Of a stretch of 24,861 bases of DNA, positions 8,839 to 16,928 are shown one piece after another. Origin of the DNA: SURF-24 sp964537965 (GTDB lineage: Bacteria > Bacteroidota > Ignavibacteria > Ignavibacteriales > SURF-24). Where the stretch lies: contig CAZIDB010000048.1 of NCBI GenBank assembly GCA_964537965.1, positions 1 to 24,861 of the forward strand, given 5' to 3'. The notes below the pieces were generated by a model, which saw only the letters and a program-made list of their open reading frames with translations, ran no database searches and had not been told where the DNA came from. The position numbers were made by a program, and so were the translations under genes. Numbering within the stretch: position 1 is the first letter of the stretch; each line of letters starts with the position of its first letter.

Positions 8839-9858
8839 TTATCTTTCCAAGAGTTCTGACTCAATTAAAATATTCTGATATTCTGAGCTGGTCAACTTTG
8901 TCTCAATTAAGTTAATTAATAAATCTGTGGCGGCTTTACCGATTTTATACGGATTCTGGTAAACTGTATAGAATGGAACACCCAATCTTGCTACAATATC
9001 ATTATCACCAAACTCACCTAAAATTATATCATTCGGAATCGATAGTTTATGTTCAAGAATAGCTTTTCCGGCACCATAGGTTATCAAACCACCTATACTA
9101 ACAACACCATCTATTTTTAAATTACTATTAAGTACTGATGACATTTTATTATAACTATCTTCTATATCTCTAAAAGTCTGAAGGACTAATTCTGGATTAA
9201 AGTTAATTCCATTGCTTTGCAATGCTGCTTTGTATCCCTCAAAACGATCGCGGGCAACCGGTATACCTGTATTTGGTCCAAGGAAAAGTATATTCCTTCT
9301 TCCCTGAGAAATAATTTTTGAAGTAAGCTGATATGAAGCATGAACATCATCAATAGTAACTGATTTATAATTAAGGTCTTCAAGCTTTCTATCCCAGCAA
9401 ACAATTTTAATTCCTTCTTCCTCAAGATTTTGATAAATCGGGAAGTTATTCTTCCCACCGGCAGCATTCAACAAAATACCGTCAACACCAATGTCTGAAA
9501 GGAATTCAAGTTTCTGCTTCTCTTTTTCTTCATCTTCATCATGGACTAACAAAAGGCATTCATACCCTTTAACACTTGCTTCTTCATACATACCTCTGAC
9601 TGCTTCCGAGAAAAATGAGATTCTGAGATCGGGCACAAGTACACCAAGTATTTTGCTTTTATTACTTATTAAAGATCTTGCAAGCAGATTTGGTCTGTAA
9701 CCAAGTTCCTGACATTTCTTTTTAACCTTTTCCCGTGTTTCCAGAGATATATCGCTACTGTCTCGCAGTGCCTTAGAAATTGTAGCTGGAGCCAGCGAAA
9801 GTATATTGGCTACATCTTTAAGAGTAAGTTTTTTTCTTGATTGTTTTTTTATGTTCAT
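8839..9858 (-). CDS. LacI-family transcriptional regulator
   Basis: A 339-residue DNA-binding sugar sensor. The helix-turn-helix is at the N-terminus (LTLKDVANILSLAPATISKA, ~11-30), followed by the hinge region RPNLLARSLISNKSK and a periplasmic-binding-protein-like effector domain (ILGVLVPDL, DGILLNAAGG, FLGPNTGIP, DRFEGYKAAL). The frame is open upstream to a TTG at 9906. The ATG at 9858 is chosen because family members begin within about a dozen residues of the helix-turn-helix. Neither candidate has a clear Shine-Dalgarno site. A perfect palindromic operator lies upstream (10002-10021) and a near copy precedes the next gene, the TonB receptor, suggesting autoregulation and control of the rhamnose uptake genes. 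The effector is probably rhamnose or a downstream intermediate (inference). Confidence 0.92.
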   Translation of the reverse strand: MNIKKQSRKKLTLKDVANILSLAPATISKALRDSSDISLETREKVKKKCQELGYRPNLLARSLISNKSKILGVLVPDLRISFFSEAVRGMYEEASVKGYECLLLVHDEDEEKEKQKLEFLSDIGVDGILLNAAGGKNNFPIYQNLEEEGIKIVCWDRKLEDLNYKSVTIDDVHASYQLTSKIISQGRRNILFLGPNTGIPVARDRFEGYKAALQSNGINFNPELVLQTFRDIEDSYNKMSSVLNSNLKIDGVVSIGGLITYGAGKAILEHKLSIPNDIILGEFGDNDIVARLGVPFYTVYQNPYKIGKAATDLLINLIETKLTSSEYQNILIESELLER

Positions 9859-10001
9859 CGGGTTATTTCTGAAAGAAAAGATTTTGAAACAAATTAGAGC
9901 TGGCAAACTTCTCTTAGTAACTTTTTACAAAATCACTTTTTGATACAGCTTCGCCAGGTTAGTCACATCTGATAAAAGAATTAGGTCATTTATCAAATCT
10001 C

Positions 10002-10021
10002 AAAGGTTTTCGAAAACCTTT
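10002..10021. promoter_or_regulatory. Perfect palindromic LacI-family operator
   Basis: AAAGGTTTTCGAAAACCTTT is a perfect 20-bp palindrome with the central CG typical of LacI-family operators. It lies about 145 bp upstream of the LacI gene start and about 70 bp after the end of the BMC operon, so it most likely controls lacI and the genes after it. Confidence 0.8.
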
Positions 10022-10087
10022 AAGTGAAAATAAAGTTTCGTTTTTTAAATGTCAAGCAAAAAAATGCCTAACAATAAAAATTCCTTT

Positions 10088-12295
10088 TTAACTCAGCAGT
10101 TCTTCCAGAAACCCGATGGGGTGATAGACTTTTACATTCAATCCATCTTTTATTTGCTCACGGCATGAGGTTCCGCTTGCAAGAACGATCAAATCCTTAT
10201 TTAACCTAATTGTTTTTTGTATTTGTTGAATTAAATCAGCACCAACATTTTTGCTTAATTCATAATATTCTTTTTTATAGCCAAAGCTTCCGGCCATACC
10301 GCAGCATTCAGCAACAGATGTGGTTACGTTAAATCCCAGCTCCTTAAAAAACTCGGGAGCAATATATCCAGCACCAATTGTTTTCATCTGGCAATGCCCA
10401 TGATAAAACAATCCTGTATTATGAAAACCTGTTTTGATTTTACTTTTATCTATCGCAAGTTTTTTATTATTTATCATTATGCTTATGAATTCCAGAGGAT
10501 CGAAAGTGTGCTGCGTGATCTTAGAAAATAATTTTTCATTTTTAATTAATTTTTTATAATCATTCCTGAACATCGCAAGTACACTCGGCTCTGCAACTAT
10601 TATTTCATTTCCCGCATTAATAATTTTTTCAAGATAGGCTGATACTTTTATTGCACTTTTTTCTGCTGATTCAACAAGTCCCTGAGATTGCGCTGCTCTT
10701 CCATCTTCAAAAGATTTACTTAATGTAATAGGAATGCCCAGTTTTTCAAATACTTTTATTACCGACATCCCAATTTCCGGATTGTTATAATTGGTAAATA
10801 CATCAGCAAATAATATTGTATTTGGAACCGCCTTATTAATTTTGTTTTTTAGTAAAACGGTGTTGCGATATTCTTGATACTGGCGAACTAATGTCTTATT
10901 CGCAAAAGGTGGAACAGGACGTCGTTTATCAAATCCAATTATTTTTTCCATTATTATTCTGCTGAACGAAAGATTGCTTATCCAGTTTGATAATTGCGGA
11001 ATCAAGGTTGCAGCTTTAGCTAACAAAGAGAAATTTGCAAAGAAAGTTTTTTGAAATGAAGCAGATTGTCCGGCTTTAAACAAACGATTTTTAATTGTTG
11101 TATTCAAATTTGGAATATCAATTCTTACAGGACAATTTGGAATACATCTTGAGCACCCCGTACATAATTCTGCAAATCTTCCGTTTTCAAGTTTTCCGGT
11201 TGTTCCAACAGTCCATGCGCCTCCAATACCTCCGGTATAACATTCACCTCCAAATGCATGTCCGCCAACTGCCTGGAAGTTCGCACAAACATTCATGCAG
11301 GCGCTGCATCGAATACAATACAAAGCTTCTCTCAAATCATCATCGTCACGCATCTGCATTCTACCATTATCAATTAATACAAGATGAAATTCTCTTTCTT
11401 TATCATCTCTTCCATTCAGATTTAAAACTGGTAATTCAAGAGAAGGCTCTAAAATATTAGTGTAAGAAGTCAGGGGTTGCCCCGTCCCGCTTCTTGCAAG
11501 TAATTCTATAAATATCCCAAAATCTTTTTTATGCGGAATAATTTTTTCAATTCCTGCAACAGCAATATGAACAGCAGGAAGCTGTGTAACCAACCTGATA
11601 TTACCCTCGCTTTCAACTAAAAGAATTGTCCCTTTATCCGCCGCAATTAAATTAGCTCCGCTTATACCAACATCAGCTGATAAAAATTTTTGTCTTAAAA
11701 TATCCCTGGCAAATTCTGTAAGTTCTTCACCTGTATCAAGTTTTTTCGCAGTATCAAAATGTTCTTTAAATAATTCCGAGATGCGCTCACGGCTTCTGTG
11801 AATTGCGGGGGCAATAATATGAGAAGGTTGTTCTTTAGAGACCTGCAATATGAATTCAGCAAGATCCGTTTCTGCTACTTCAATACCTTCATCTTCCAAA
11901 ACATTATTCAGTCCAATTTCCTCTGAAGTAATTGATTTGGCTTTGACGATCAATTTTGCCGAATGCTGTTTGCAGACATTTTTTATGTAATCAGTTGCTT
12001 CTTTTTTAGTCTTGGCAAAAAATACTTTACCGCCGCGGTTATCAATGGTTTTGGTTAATGTTTCCATCAACTCAGGTAAATGCTCTATTGAATATTCTTT
12101 TATTTGACGCGCAGAATCTTTAAGCAATTCATAATCATCAAGATTTTTTATAGCGGTATATCTATTAGTATTAAAAGTTTGAGTATTATGCCTGATGGCT
12201 TCATTTTCAACTTCGAGCGCCATAGTAATTGCTTTGTGAAGATTTTCTTTTGATGATTTATTCGCAACTTCTCTCGGATGAATTTCATTAGACAT
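10088..12295 (-). CDS. LutB-LutA-like fusion, Fe-S lactate oxidation protein
   Basis: A 735-residue fusion expected to act with LutC in oxidising L-lactate to pyruvate. Residues ~70-310 form the LUD (LutB/DUF162) domain (e.g. GANLIAADKGTILLVESEGN). Residues 327-388 hold a dicluster ferredoxin region with C327, C330, C333, C337 and C378, C381, C384, C388. Residues ~490-735 form a LutA/GlpC-like CCG region, which resembles the tail of YdiJ-type FAD/Fe-S oxidases more than free LutA. Its second CCG half is intact (C635 in HGHC, ECCGMAGSFGYKKEYYELS with C664-C665, C711). In the first half the expected CC is E530-D531 and the expected EPSC is EPSV (V572), so that cluster site is probably lost. It follows lutC by 4 bp and ends the BMC operon. 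Separate LutA and LutB proteins are the usual arrangement. Confidence 0.88.
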   Translation of the reverse strand: MSNEIHPREVANKSSKENLHKAITMALEVENEAIRHNTQTFNTNRYTAIKNLDDYELLKDSARQIKEYSIEHLPELMETLTKTIDNRGGKVFFAKTKKEATDYIKNVCKQHSAKLIVKAKSITSEEIGLNNVLEDEGIEVAETDLAEFILQVSKEQPSHIIAPAIHRSRERISELFKEHFDTAKKLDTGEELTEFARDILRQKFLSADVGISGANLIAADKGTILLVESEGNIRLVTQLPAVHIAVAGIEKIIPHKKDFGIFIELLARSGTGQPLTSYTNILEPSLELPVLNLNGRDDKEREFHLVLIDNGRMQMRDDDDLREALYCIRCSACMNVCANFQAVGGHAFGGECYTGGIGGAWTVGTTGKLENGRFAELCTGCSRCIPNCPVRIDIPNLNTTIKNRLFKAGQSASFQKTFFANFSLLAKAATLIPQLSNWISNLSFSRIIMEKIIGFDKRRPVPPFANKTLVRQYQEYRNTVLLKNKINKAVPNTILFADVFTNYNNPEIGMSVIKVFEKLGIPITLSKSFEDGRAAQSQGLVESAEKSAIKVSAYLEKIINAGNEIIVAEPSVLAMFRNDYKKLIKNEKLFSKITQHTFDPLEFISIMINNKKLAIDKSKIKTGFHNTGLFYHGHCQMKTIGAGYIAPEFFKELGFNVTTSVAECCGMAGSFGYKKEYYELSKNVGADLIQQIQKTIRLNKDLIVLASGTSCREQIKDGLNVKVYHPIGFLEELLS

Positions 12296-12299
12296 AAAT

Positions 12300-12842
12300 C
12301 TATTCCAGGATTATAATGTGAAGATAACCAGGCCCATGAACACCTCTTACCAATGGTCCCATATCTGCTGTTGCGCTCGGGCCGGTAATAAATGAAAAAC
12401 TCCGCTTCAGTCCTTTTCCATCTAAATAGTTTTCATCAAAAACATTGCGGGGTGTTTGCACAATGGTTTTACTATCAACAACTACAATATGTTTACGCGT
12501 TAACATGCTTGCGGGACTTGATAAATTTTTAGAAACGCTTACACAAACTGATCCTGTACTTGCTACCGCGCAAAATGCATCTGTTACACCGGTTTTGATT
12601 GTTCTAAGCTGCTCAGTAGTAGGATTGATAATGACTCTTTTATTCAATTTAAATTTACTGAACAGTTCAGGATTGAGATCGTTTGGTTCAGAAAGAAGAA
12701 TTAGTTCATCTTCATTGGTGTTTTTTTCTAACATTGCAGTTAACACCCCAGCATCAGATGCAATTCTTTCAACAGTTGCAGTAGTGCTAATTGCAGATTG
12801 AACAAACTGTTCGATCAAATCAGTTTTGTTTAGATTTACCAT
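12300..12842 (-). CDS. lutC: LutC-like LUD-domain protein
   Basis: A 180-residue LUD-domain protein of the LutC (YkgG) type, part of the LutABC machinery that oxidises L-lactate to pyruvate in the cytoplasm. Typical features are visible: the central AVASTGSVCVSVSKNLSSPA glycine-serine stretch, then HIVVVDSKTIVQTP and SFITGPSATADMGPLVRGVHGPGYLHII near the C-terminus (read as two halves, FITGPSATAD and GVHGPG). Length fits LutC, which runs about 180-240 residues. It sits 10 bp after rhamnulokinase and 4 bp before the LutB-LutA-like fusion, so the three are probably co-translated. Presence here implies that lactate made from lactaldehyde is oxidised further rather than only excreted. Confidence 0.88.
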   Translation of the reverse strand: MVNLNKTDLIEQFVQSAISTTATVERIASDAGVLTAMLEKNTNEDELILLSEPNDLNPELFSKFKLNKRVIINPTTEQLRTIKTGVTDAFCAVASTGSVCVSVSKNLSSPASMLTRKHIVVVDSKTIVQTPRNVFDENYLDGKGLKRSFSFITGPSATADMGPLVRGVHGPGYLHIIILE

Positions 12843-12852
12843 GTTTATAATT

Positions 12853-14334
12853 TTATTTTAGAATCTTTTCAAAGTTCTTTTCATTTTCATTAAAGTATTT
12901 CGCATTAACCGGTTTGAATATTTTTGGTTGAAACGAATTAGCGACTATACTTCTCCATTCTTTCAGATTCTGAACATCTCCGGAAGCAATTGCCTGAACT
13001 CCAATATTGCCGACTATTGTTCCTTCAATTGGTCCAGCAATTACATCCCTATTAATTGCATCGGCTGTTAACTGCATTAAATACTCATTCTGAATTCCGC
13101 CGCCGACAGCATTTAATTTCTCAATCTTTTTACCTGTTGTTTCTTCAATTTCTTTCAAAACTTTCTTATAAGCGAAAGCAAGACTTTCAAGCACCACTTG
13201 TATTATAAATCCTACGTTGCTTTTTGAAGCCTGGTTTGTTTCTTTTAAAAATGAAACGATTTTTTCCGGCATCTCTCCAGGTTTAAGAAATCTTTGGTCA
13301 TTCAAATCGACCCAGGCTTTGGCAAAACCTTCTGTCTTTGCCAGATTTGTAAGCTGCTGATAACTATAATCGCTCGAGTTTTCCTGCCAGTATCTCCTGC
13401 ATTCCTGTATTGGCCATAAACCAATTATATTTTTCAGGAAACGGGTTGTACCTTCAACACCACCTTCATTGGTAAAATTATATTTCATCGATTCAGTGCT
13501 TAGTATTGGATGATTTATTACAACACCCATTAACGACCATGTACCTGAGCTCAGAAAAGCCCAATCATCACCGCTTGTAGGAACAGATGCAACAGCAGAT
13601 GCGGTATCATGTCCTGCGCTTGCAAATACAGGAATTGATTTATTCAATCCAGTTTTCTCCGCAATAGAAGGAAGCAGCACGCCTAACTTTGTTCCCGGTT
13701 CAACCATTTCCGGAAAAATTCGTCTGGGTAAACTAAATGTATCAACGAGTTCCCAAGACCAGTTTCTTGTAACCGGATCGGCAAGACTTGTTGTTGAAGC
13801 AATCGAGAACTCAGCTTTCTTTTTTCCCGAAAGCATAAAATTCAGGAAGTCCGGCATCAACAACATCTTATCTGCTACATTCAGCAGATTCAATTTTCTT
13901 TTCGTCTCGGAAAGAAGCTGGAAGAGTGTGTTGAACTGTGCAAATTGAATTCCAACTTTATTATAAATTTTTTCTTTGCTCAATATCTTAAATGCATTAT
14001 CCATCATTTCATCTGTTCGGTCATCACGGTAATGATACGGGTAACCAAGGATTCTATTCTCAGAATCAATCAAAACATAATCAACGCCCCAGGTATCAAC
14101 ACCAATACCGTCAAACTCCGGACCGAATGCTTTCCGGGCTGATGTCAGACCTTCAACAATTTCTTTATAGATTGCTAAAATGTCCCAGTGAAAACCGTTT
14201 TCATATTTCATGTTATGTGTTGGAAAACGATGGACTTCATCTAAAACCAGTTTCCCATCCTTAAGCCTTGCTACAATACAGCGCCCGCTTTCTGCGCCAA
14301 GATCAAAACCAATAAATTTTTTTTCAGTATTCAT
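12853..14334 (-). CDS. rhaB: Rhamnulokinase
   Basis: FGGY-family kinase phosphorylating L-rhamnulose to L-rhamnulose-1-phosphate with ATP, in the cytoplasm ahead of the microcompartment. Its 493 residues match E. coli RhaB (489). Signatures include the N-terminal phosphate loop FIGFDLGAESGRCIVARL (~8-25), GIGVDTWGVDYVLID (~79-93), the YHYRDDRTDE stretch, the catalytic-Asp motif SAGHDTASAV and the C-terminal VGGGIQNEYLMQL with adenine-site GG. Spacing is 23 bp from the kinase upstream and 10 bp to lutC, so it belongs to the BMC operon. Fuculokinase activity cannot be excluded, but rhaA, rhaT and rhaM in the same window favour rhamnulose. Confidence 0.93.
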   Translation of the reverse strand: MNTEKKFIGFDLGAESGRCIVARLKDGKLVLDEVHRFPTHNMKYENGFHWDILAIYKEIVEGLTSARKAFGPEFDGIGVDTWGVDYVLIDSENRILGYPYHYRDDRTDEMMDNAFKILSKEKIYNKVGIQFAQFNTLFQLLSETKRKLNLLNVADKMLLMPDFLNFMLSGKKKAEFSIASTTSLADPVTRNWSWELVDTFSLPRRIFPEMVEPGTKLGVLLPSIAEKTGLNKSIPVFASAGHDTASAVASVPTSGDDWAFLSSGTWSLMGVVINHPILSTESMKYNFTNEGGVEGTTRFLKNIIGLWPIQECRRYWQENSSDYSYQQLTNLAKTEGFAKAWVDLNDQRFLKPGEMPEKIVSFLKETNQASKSNVGFIIQVVLESLAFAYKKVLKEIEETTGKKIEKLNAVGGGIQNEYLMQLTADAINRDVIAGPIEGTIVGNIGVQAIASGDVQNLKEWRSIVANSFQPKIFKPVNAKYFNENEKNFEKILK

Positions 14335-14357
14335 AAATATCCGTAGTTGTTAGAGTG

Positions 14358-15533
14358 TTATTTATTTTCAATAAATTTTTTAATTTCACTTACTACAATA
14401 AATTCTTCATTTGTTGGAATGACTGCAATTTTAACTTTTGAGTCATCTGACGAGATCAAACCTTCTTTTGGATTTGAGTTGTTTTTTTCTTCATCAAGGA
14501 CAATTCCAAGATTTTCCATATTCATTAAAATTTCTTTCCTAAGCAACGGAGAATTCTGACCAGCCCCGGCAGTAAAAACAATACAATCCGCACTATTTAG
14601 CGCAACAAGATATTCACCAATATACCGTCTTACATAATAAGCAAAAGCTTTAAAGGCAAGCCTTGCCCGCTCATCTCCTTCATTCATATCTTTTTCAATA
14701 TCTCTAAAATCTCCACTCTTACCAGAGATGCCAAACAGACCGCTTTTAGACATAAGTATATTTGCGACCTGATCAATTGATAAGTTTTCTTTTTCCATAA
14801 AATACAGTAAAGCAAAAGGATCAAGGTCGCCAACTCTTTTTGCATTGAGTAAACCGCTTTGGGGGCTCATTCCCATTGATGTGTCTGTTGACCAGCCATC
14901 TTTAATGGCACAAACTGAGGAGCTACCTCCAAGATGACACGAGATAACTTTATCTGCAAAGAATAATTCTTTGGCTCTCATTCCAATAAATCTATGCGAA
15001 GCTCCATGAAATCCATACTTACGTATTCCATATTTCTGAGTGAACTCATATGGAATTCCATACAGATAAGCTTCGGGCGGAATTTTTTTGTGAAAGTGGG
15101 TTTCAAACAAACCAATAAGCGGAGTAGATTTTAAAAGCTTTTGAAAAACAGAAATAGCAGTTATATAAACATCTGTATGAACCGGAGCAAGCATACGGTA
15201 ATCTTCCATTGCAGTTAATACTTTGTTGGTCAGTTCAACACAACCAGTTATACCTTTTGCATGAACTGTTTTAAATCCTATCGCTGCAATTTCATCTAAA
15301 GAAAATTTTCCTTTTATCAACTCTAAGGTTAAATTAACAGCACAGCAATAATCCGGTATTTCCTGTTTTATTATTTTTTTTTCAATCTCATTAAATGAAT
15401 AAGAAAAAATTCCTTCTTTATCTCCAATTCTTTCTACGGTTGCCTGAAAAAGCACTGTGAGATTTGCAATATCATACAGCTTACATTTATAAGAAGTACT
15501 GCCGGGATTTGCAATTAATATTTTTAGGTTCAT
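14358..15533 (-). CDS. Divergent acetate/propionate kinase, probable lactoyl-phosphate kinase
   Basis: Acetate-kinase superfamily enzyme (391 residues) expected to take an acyl phosphate from PduL and make ATP plus the free acid, here lactate. Fold signatures are clear: NPGSTSYKCKLYD at the N-terminus, FHGASHRFIG (H176), CHLGGSSSVCAI, STDTSMGMSPQSG, KRVGDLDP (R233), TAGAGQNSP and PTNEEFIV at the end. Several active-site positions differ from classical AckA: the substrate-binding Arg of GHRVVHGG is K88 in GFKTVHAKG, the Asp of the FDTAFH motif is E144 in FETHFH, and MGTR before SGD is NAKR. These changes suggest altered acyl specificity. The start is the ATG at 15533, since an AGGAG site lies 8 bases upstream; a GTG three codons earlier overlaps that site. 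It follows the aldolase in the BMC operon. Confidence 0.85.
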   Translation of the reverse strand: MNLKILIANPGSTSYKCKLYDIANLTVLFQATVERIGDKEGIFSYSFNEIEKKIIKQEIPDYCCAVNLTLELIKGKFSLDEIAAIGFKTVHAKGITGCVELTNKVLTAMEDYRMLAPVHTDVYITAISVFQKLLKSTPLIGLFETHFHKKIPPEAYLYGIPYEFTQKYGIRKYGFHGASHRFIGMRAKELFFADKVISCHLGGSSSVCAIKDGWSTDTSMGMSPQSGLLNAKRVGDLDPFALLYFMEKENLSIDQVANILMSKSGLFGISGKSGDFRDIEKDMNEGDERARLAFKAFAYYVRRYIGEYLVALNSADCIVFTAGAGQNSPLLRKEILMNMENLGIVLDEEKNNSNPKEGLISSDDSKVKIAVIPTNEEFIVVSEIKKFIENK

Positions 15534-15541
15534 CTGCTGCA

Positions 15542-15546
15542 CTCCT
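15542..15546 (-). promoter_or_regulatory. Ribosome binding site of the kinase gene
   Basis: AGGAG on the minus strand, 8 bases before the ATG at 15533 and overlapping the alternative GTG at 15542. It decides the shorter start. Confidence 0.7.
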
Positions 15547-15554
15547 GGAAATAA

Positions 15555-16340
15555 TTATTTCTGTTTAAGCTTATTTATAACCCTTTCTGCAATTTCTCTT
15601 ATTGTCTGTTCTGTAATTTCAATTTTATTCGGATTCGAAATTTGCTCCGAATTACTCGGCATTGGAGTAGAATCGCAAGTTGCCAAAGGTCCCTTTAAAC
15701 CAAAACTGGAACGAAGAGCAACCAAACGATCTCTTTCATTATCGGGCAGCACATTAACATTACCAAGCTGAATTGCTTTCCATACAATGTTTGCAGTATG
15801 TTCAAGCGTTTCCATTTTATGGTAGGCGTTTAATAAATCCGTACCAAGTGTTAAGGCGCCGTGATTTTCCAAAAGTATGGCATCTGATTTTTTTATATGT
15901 TCTCTAATGTTTTCCGGAATTTCCATTGTTGAAGGAAGTCCATATTTTGCAATTGGAACAGCTCCAATTACAATTACCGCTTCGGGAAGAATACATTTAT
16001 TTAATGGAATACCCGCAACTGCAAAACTTGTTGCATACGGCGGATGAGCATGCACAACAGATTTTATATCGGGTCGCTCTTTATATACTTCCAGATGCAT
16101 TTTTACTTCGCTGGATGGACGGTACTTGGAATTGCCTGAAATGACTTTACCATTATTATCAACTTTTATAATCATATCGGTATTCATAAATCCTTTGCTT
16201 ACACCAGTTGGAGTAGTAAGTAATTCCTTATCATTTAACTTTACAGTTATGTTGCCGTCGTTAGAAGCAACATAACCTCTCATCCAGATTCTTTTTCCTA
16301 TTTCAACAATTAACTGCTTTAATTCCCATTCACTGTTCAT
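15555..16340 (-). CDS. Class II aldolase (rhamnulose/fuculose-1-phosphate) with encapsulation peptide
   Basis: Zinc-dependent class II aldolase of the FucA/AraD family, cleaving L-rhamnulose-1-phosphate (possibly also L-fuculose-1-phosphate) to DHAP and L-lactaldehyde. Active-site features in the 261-residue product: S-S-E with E78 as catalytic acid/base, H97 and H99 of VVHAHPP, and H160 of LLENHGALTLG as metal ligands; GNITVK near residues 29-34 binds phosphate in the family. The core ends near residue 215. A flexible Pro/Ser/Asn linker and an amphipathic helix follow (EITEQTIREIAERVINKLKQK, ~241-261), a C-terminal encapsulation peptide of the sort used to bring cargo into BMCs. The ATG at 16340 is chosen over an adjacent TTG because AGGAG lies 7 bases upstream. 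It is the signature enzyme of PVM-type compartments. Confidence 0.92.
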   Translation of the reverse strand: MNSEWELKQLIVEIGKRIWMRGYVASNDGNITVKLNDKELLTTPTGVSKGFMNTDMIIKVDNNGKVISGNSKYRPSSEVKMHLEVYKERPDIKSVVHAHPPYATSFAVAGIPLNKCILPEAVIVIGAVPIAKYGLPSTMEIPENIREHIKKSDAILLENHGALTLGTDLLNAYHKMETLEHTANIVWKAIQLGNVNVLPDNERDRLVALRSSFGLKGPLATCDSTPMPSNSEQISNPNKIEITEQTIREIAERVINKLKQK

Positions 16341-16347
16341 CAAATAA

Positions 16348-16352
16348 CTCCT
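16348..16352 (-). promoter_or_regulatory. Ribosome binding site of the aldolase gene
   Basis: AGGAG on the minus strand, 7 bases before the ATG at 16340. It excludes the TTG one codon upstream. Confidence 0.7.
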
Positions 16353-16355
16353 GAT

Positions 16356-16928
16356 TTATATTAATTCTTTTAAAACTTCTTCATGCGGATTTTTAATTAT
16401 GACATACCCCGCAAGCATGCCTTCCTGTTTTATATATTCAACTGCCGGTTTAACAGCAGCTTCAAGTGCATCAATATCTCCCGTAATTACGACAAATCCT
16501 TTTCCACCGACAGCCATTGCAACATGGATTCTTAAAATATTCAGATTGGCTTCCTTTGCAGCATAATCGGCAGCTTTAATTGCCGACACAACAGAAAATG
16601 TTTCGATGATTAGCATTGCCCCGATTTTTTTACCGGGAATATTAATATCAATTGTAGTAGTCCCTGCAATAGCCGGGAATATGCGCGGGTCCAGATTGGC
16701 AATTGAAGTTGCGTTCACAACAGAGAATCCGCCAACTTCCTTTGCAACACTAATAGCATTTTCAACATCTGCAAAGTTACCGCGGAATACCATAAAGTAT
16801 TTTCCGGAACAGATTGTCCGCGCAATTATTTTTTCAACATTTGCAGATTTTAAAACCATATCCTGAACTTCAAATCCCTTGTAAATACTTGCCAGTTCTA
16901 TTATCCCAATTGCATTTCTCTCGCTCAT
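16356..16928 (-). CDS. pduT: BMC-T shell protein with Fe-S pore, PduT-like
   Basis: Tandem-domain shell protein (190 residues): two BMC domains at about 4-88 and 102-188, forming a pseudohexameric trimer. It closely follows PduT, with AIGIIELASIYKGFEVQDMV at the start, RTICSGKYFMVFRG in domain 1, VSAIKAADYAAKEANLNILR and HVAMAVGGKGFVVITGD in domain 2, and KNPHEEVL at the end. C40 in TICSGK corresponds to the PduT Cys38 that binds one [4Fe-4S] cluster at the central pore, so an electron-carrying pore is likely. The start codon overlaps the pduS stop (TGATG), so the two proteins are translationally coupled. The ATG at 16928 is preferred to a GTG one codon upstream. Confidence 0.93.
   Translation of the reverse strand: MSERNAIGIIELASIYKGFEVQDMVLKSANVEKIIARTICSGKYFMVFRGNFADVENAISVAKEVGGFSVVNATSIANLDPRIFPAIAGTTTIDINIPGKKIGAMLIIETFSVVSAIKAADYAAKEANLNILRIHVAMAVGGKGFVVITGDIDALEAAVKPAVEYIKQEGMLAGYVIIKNPHEEVLKELI

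Noticed and set aside
9186..9467. 93-codon minus-strand frame inside the LacI gene
   Set aside because: Shadow of the LacI effector domain with no family features and no independent ribosome site.
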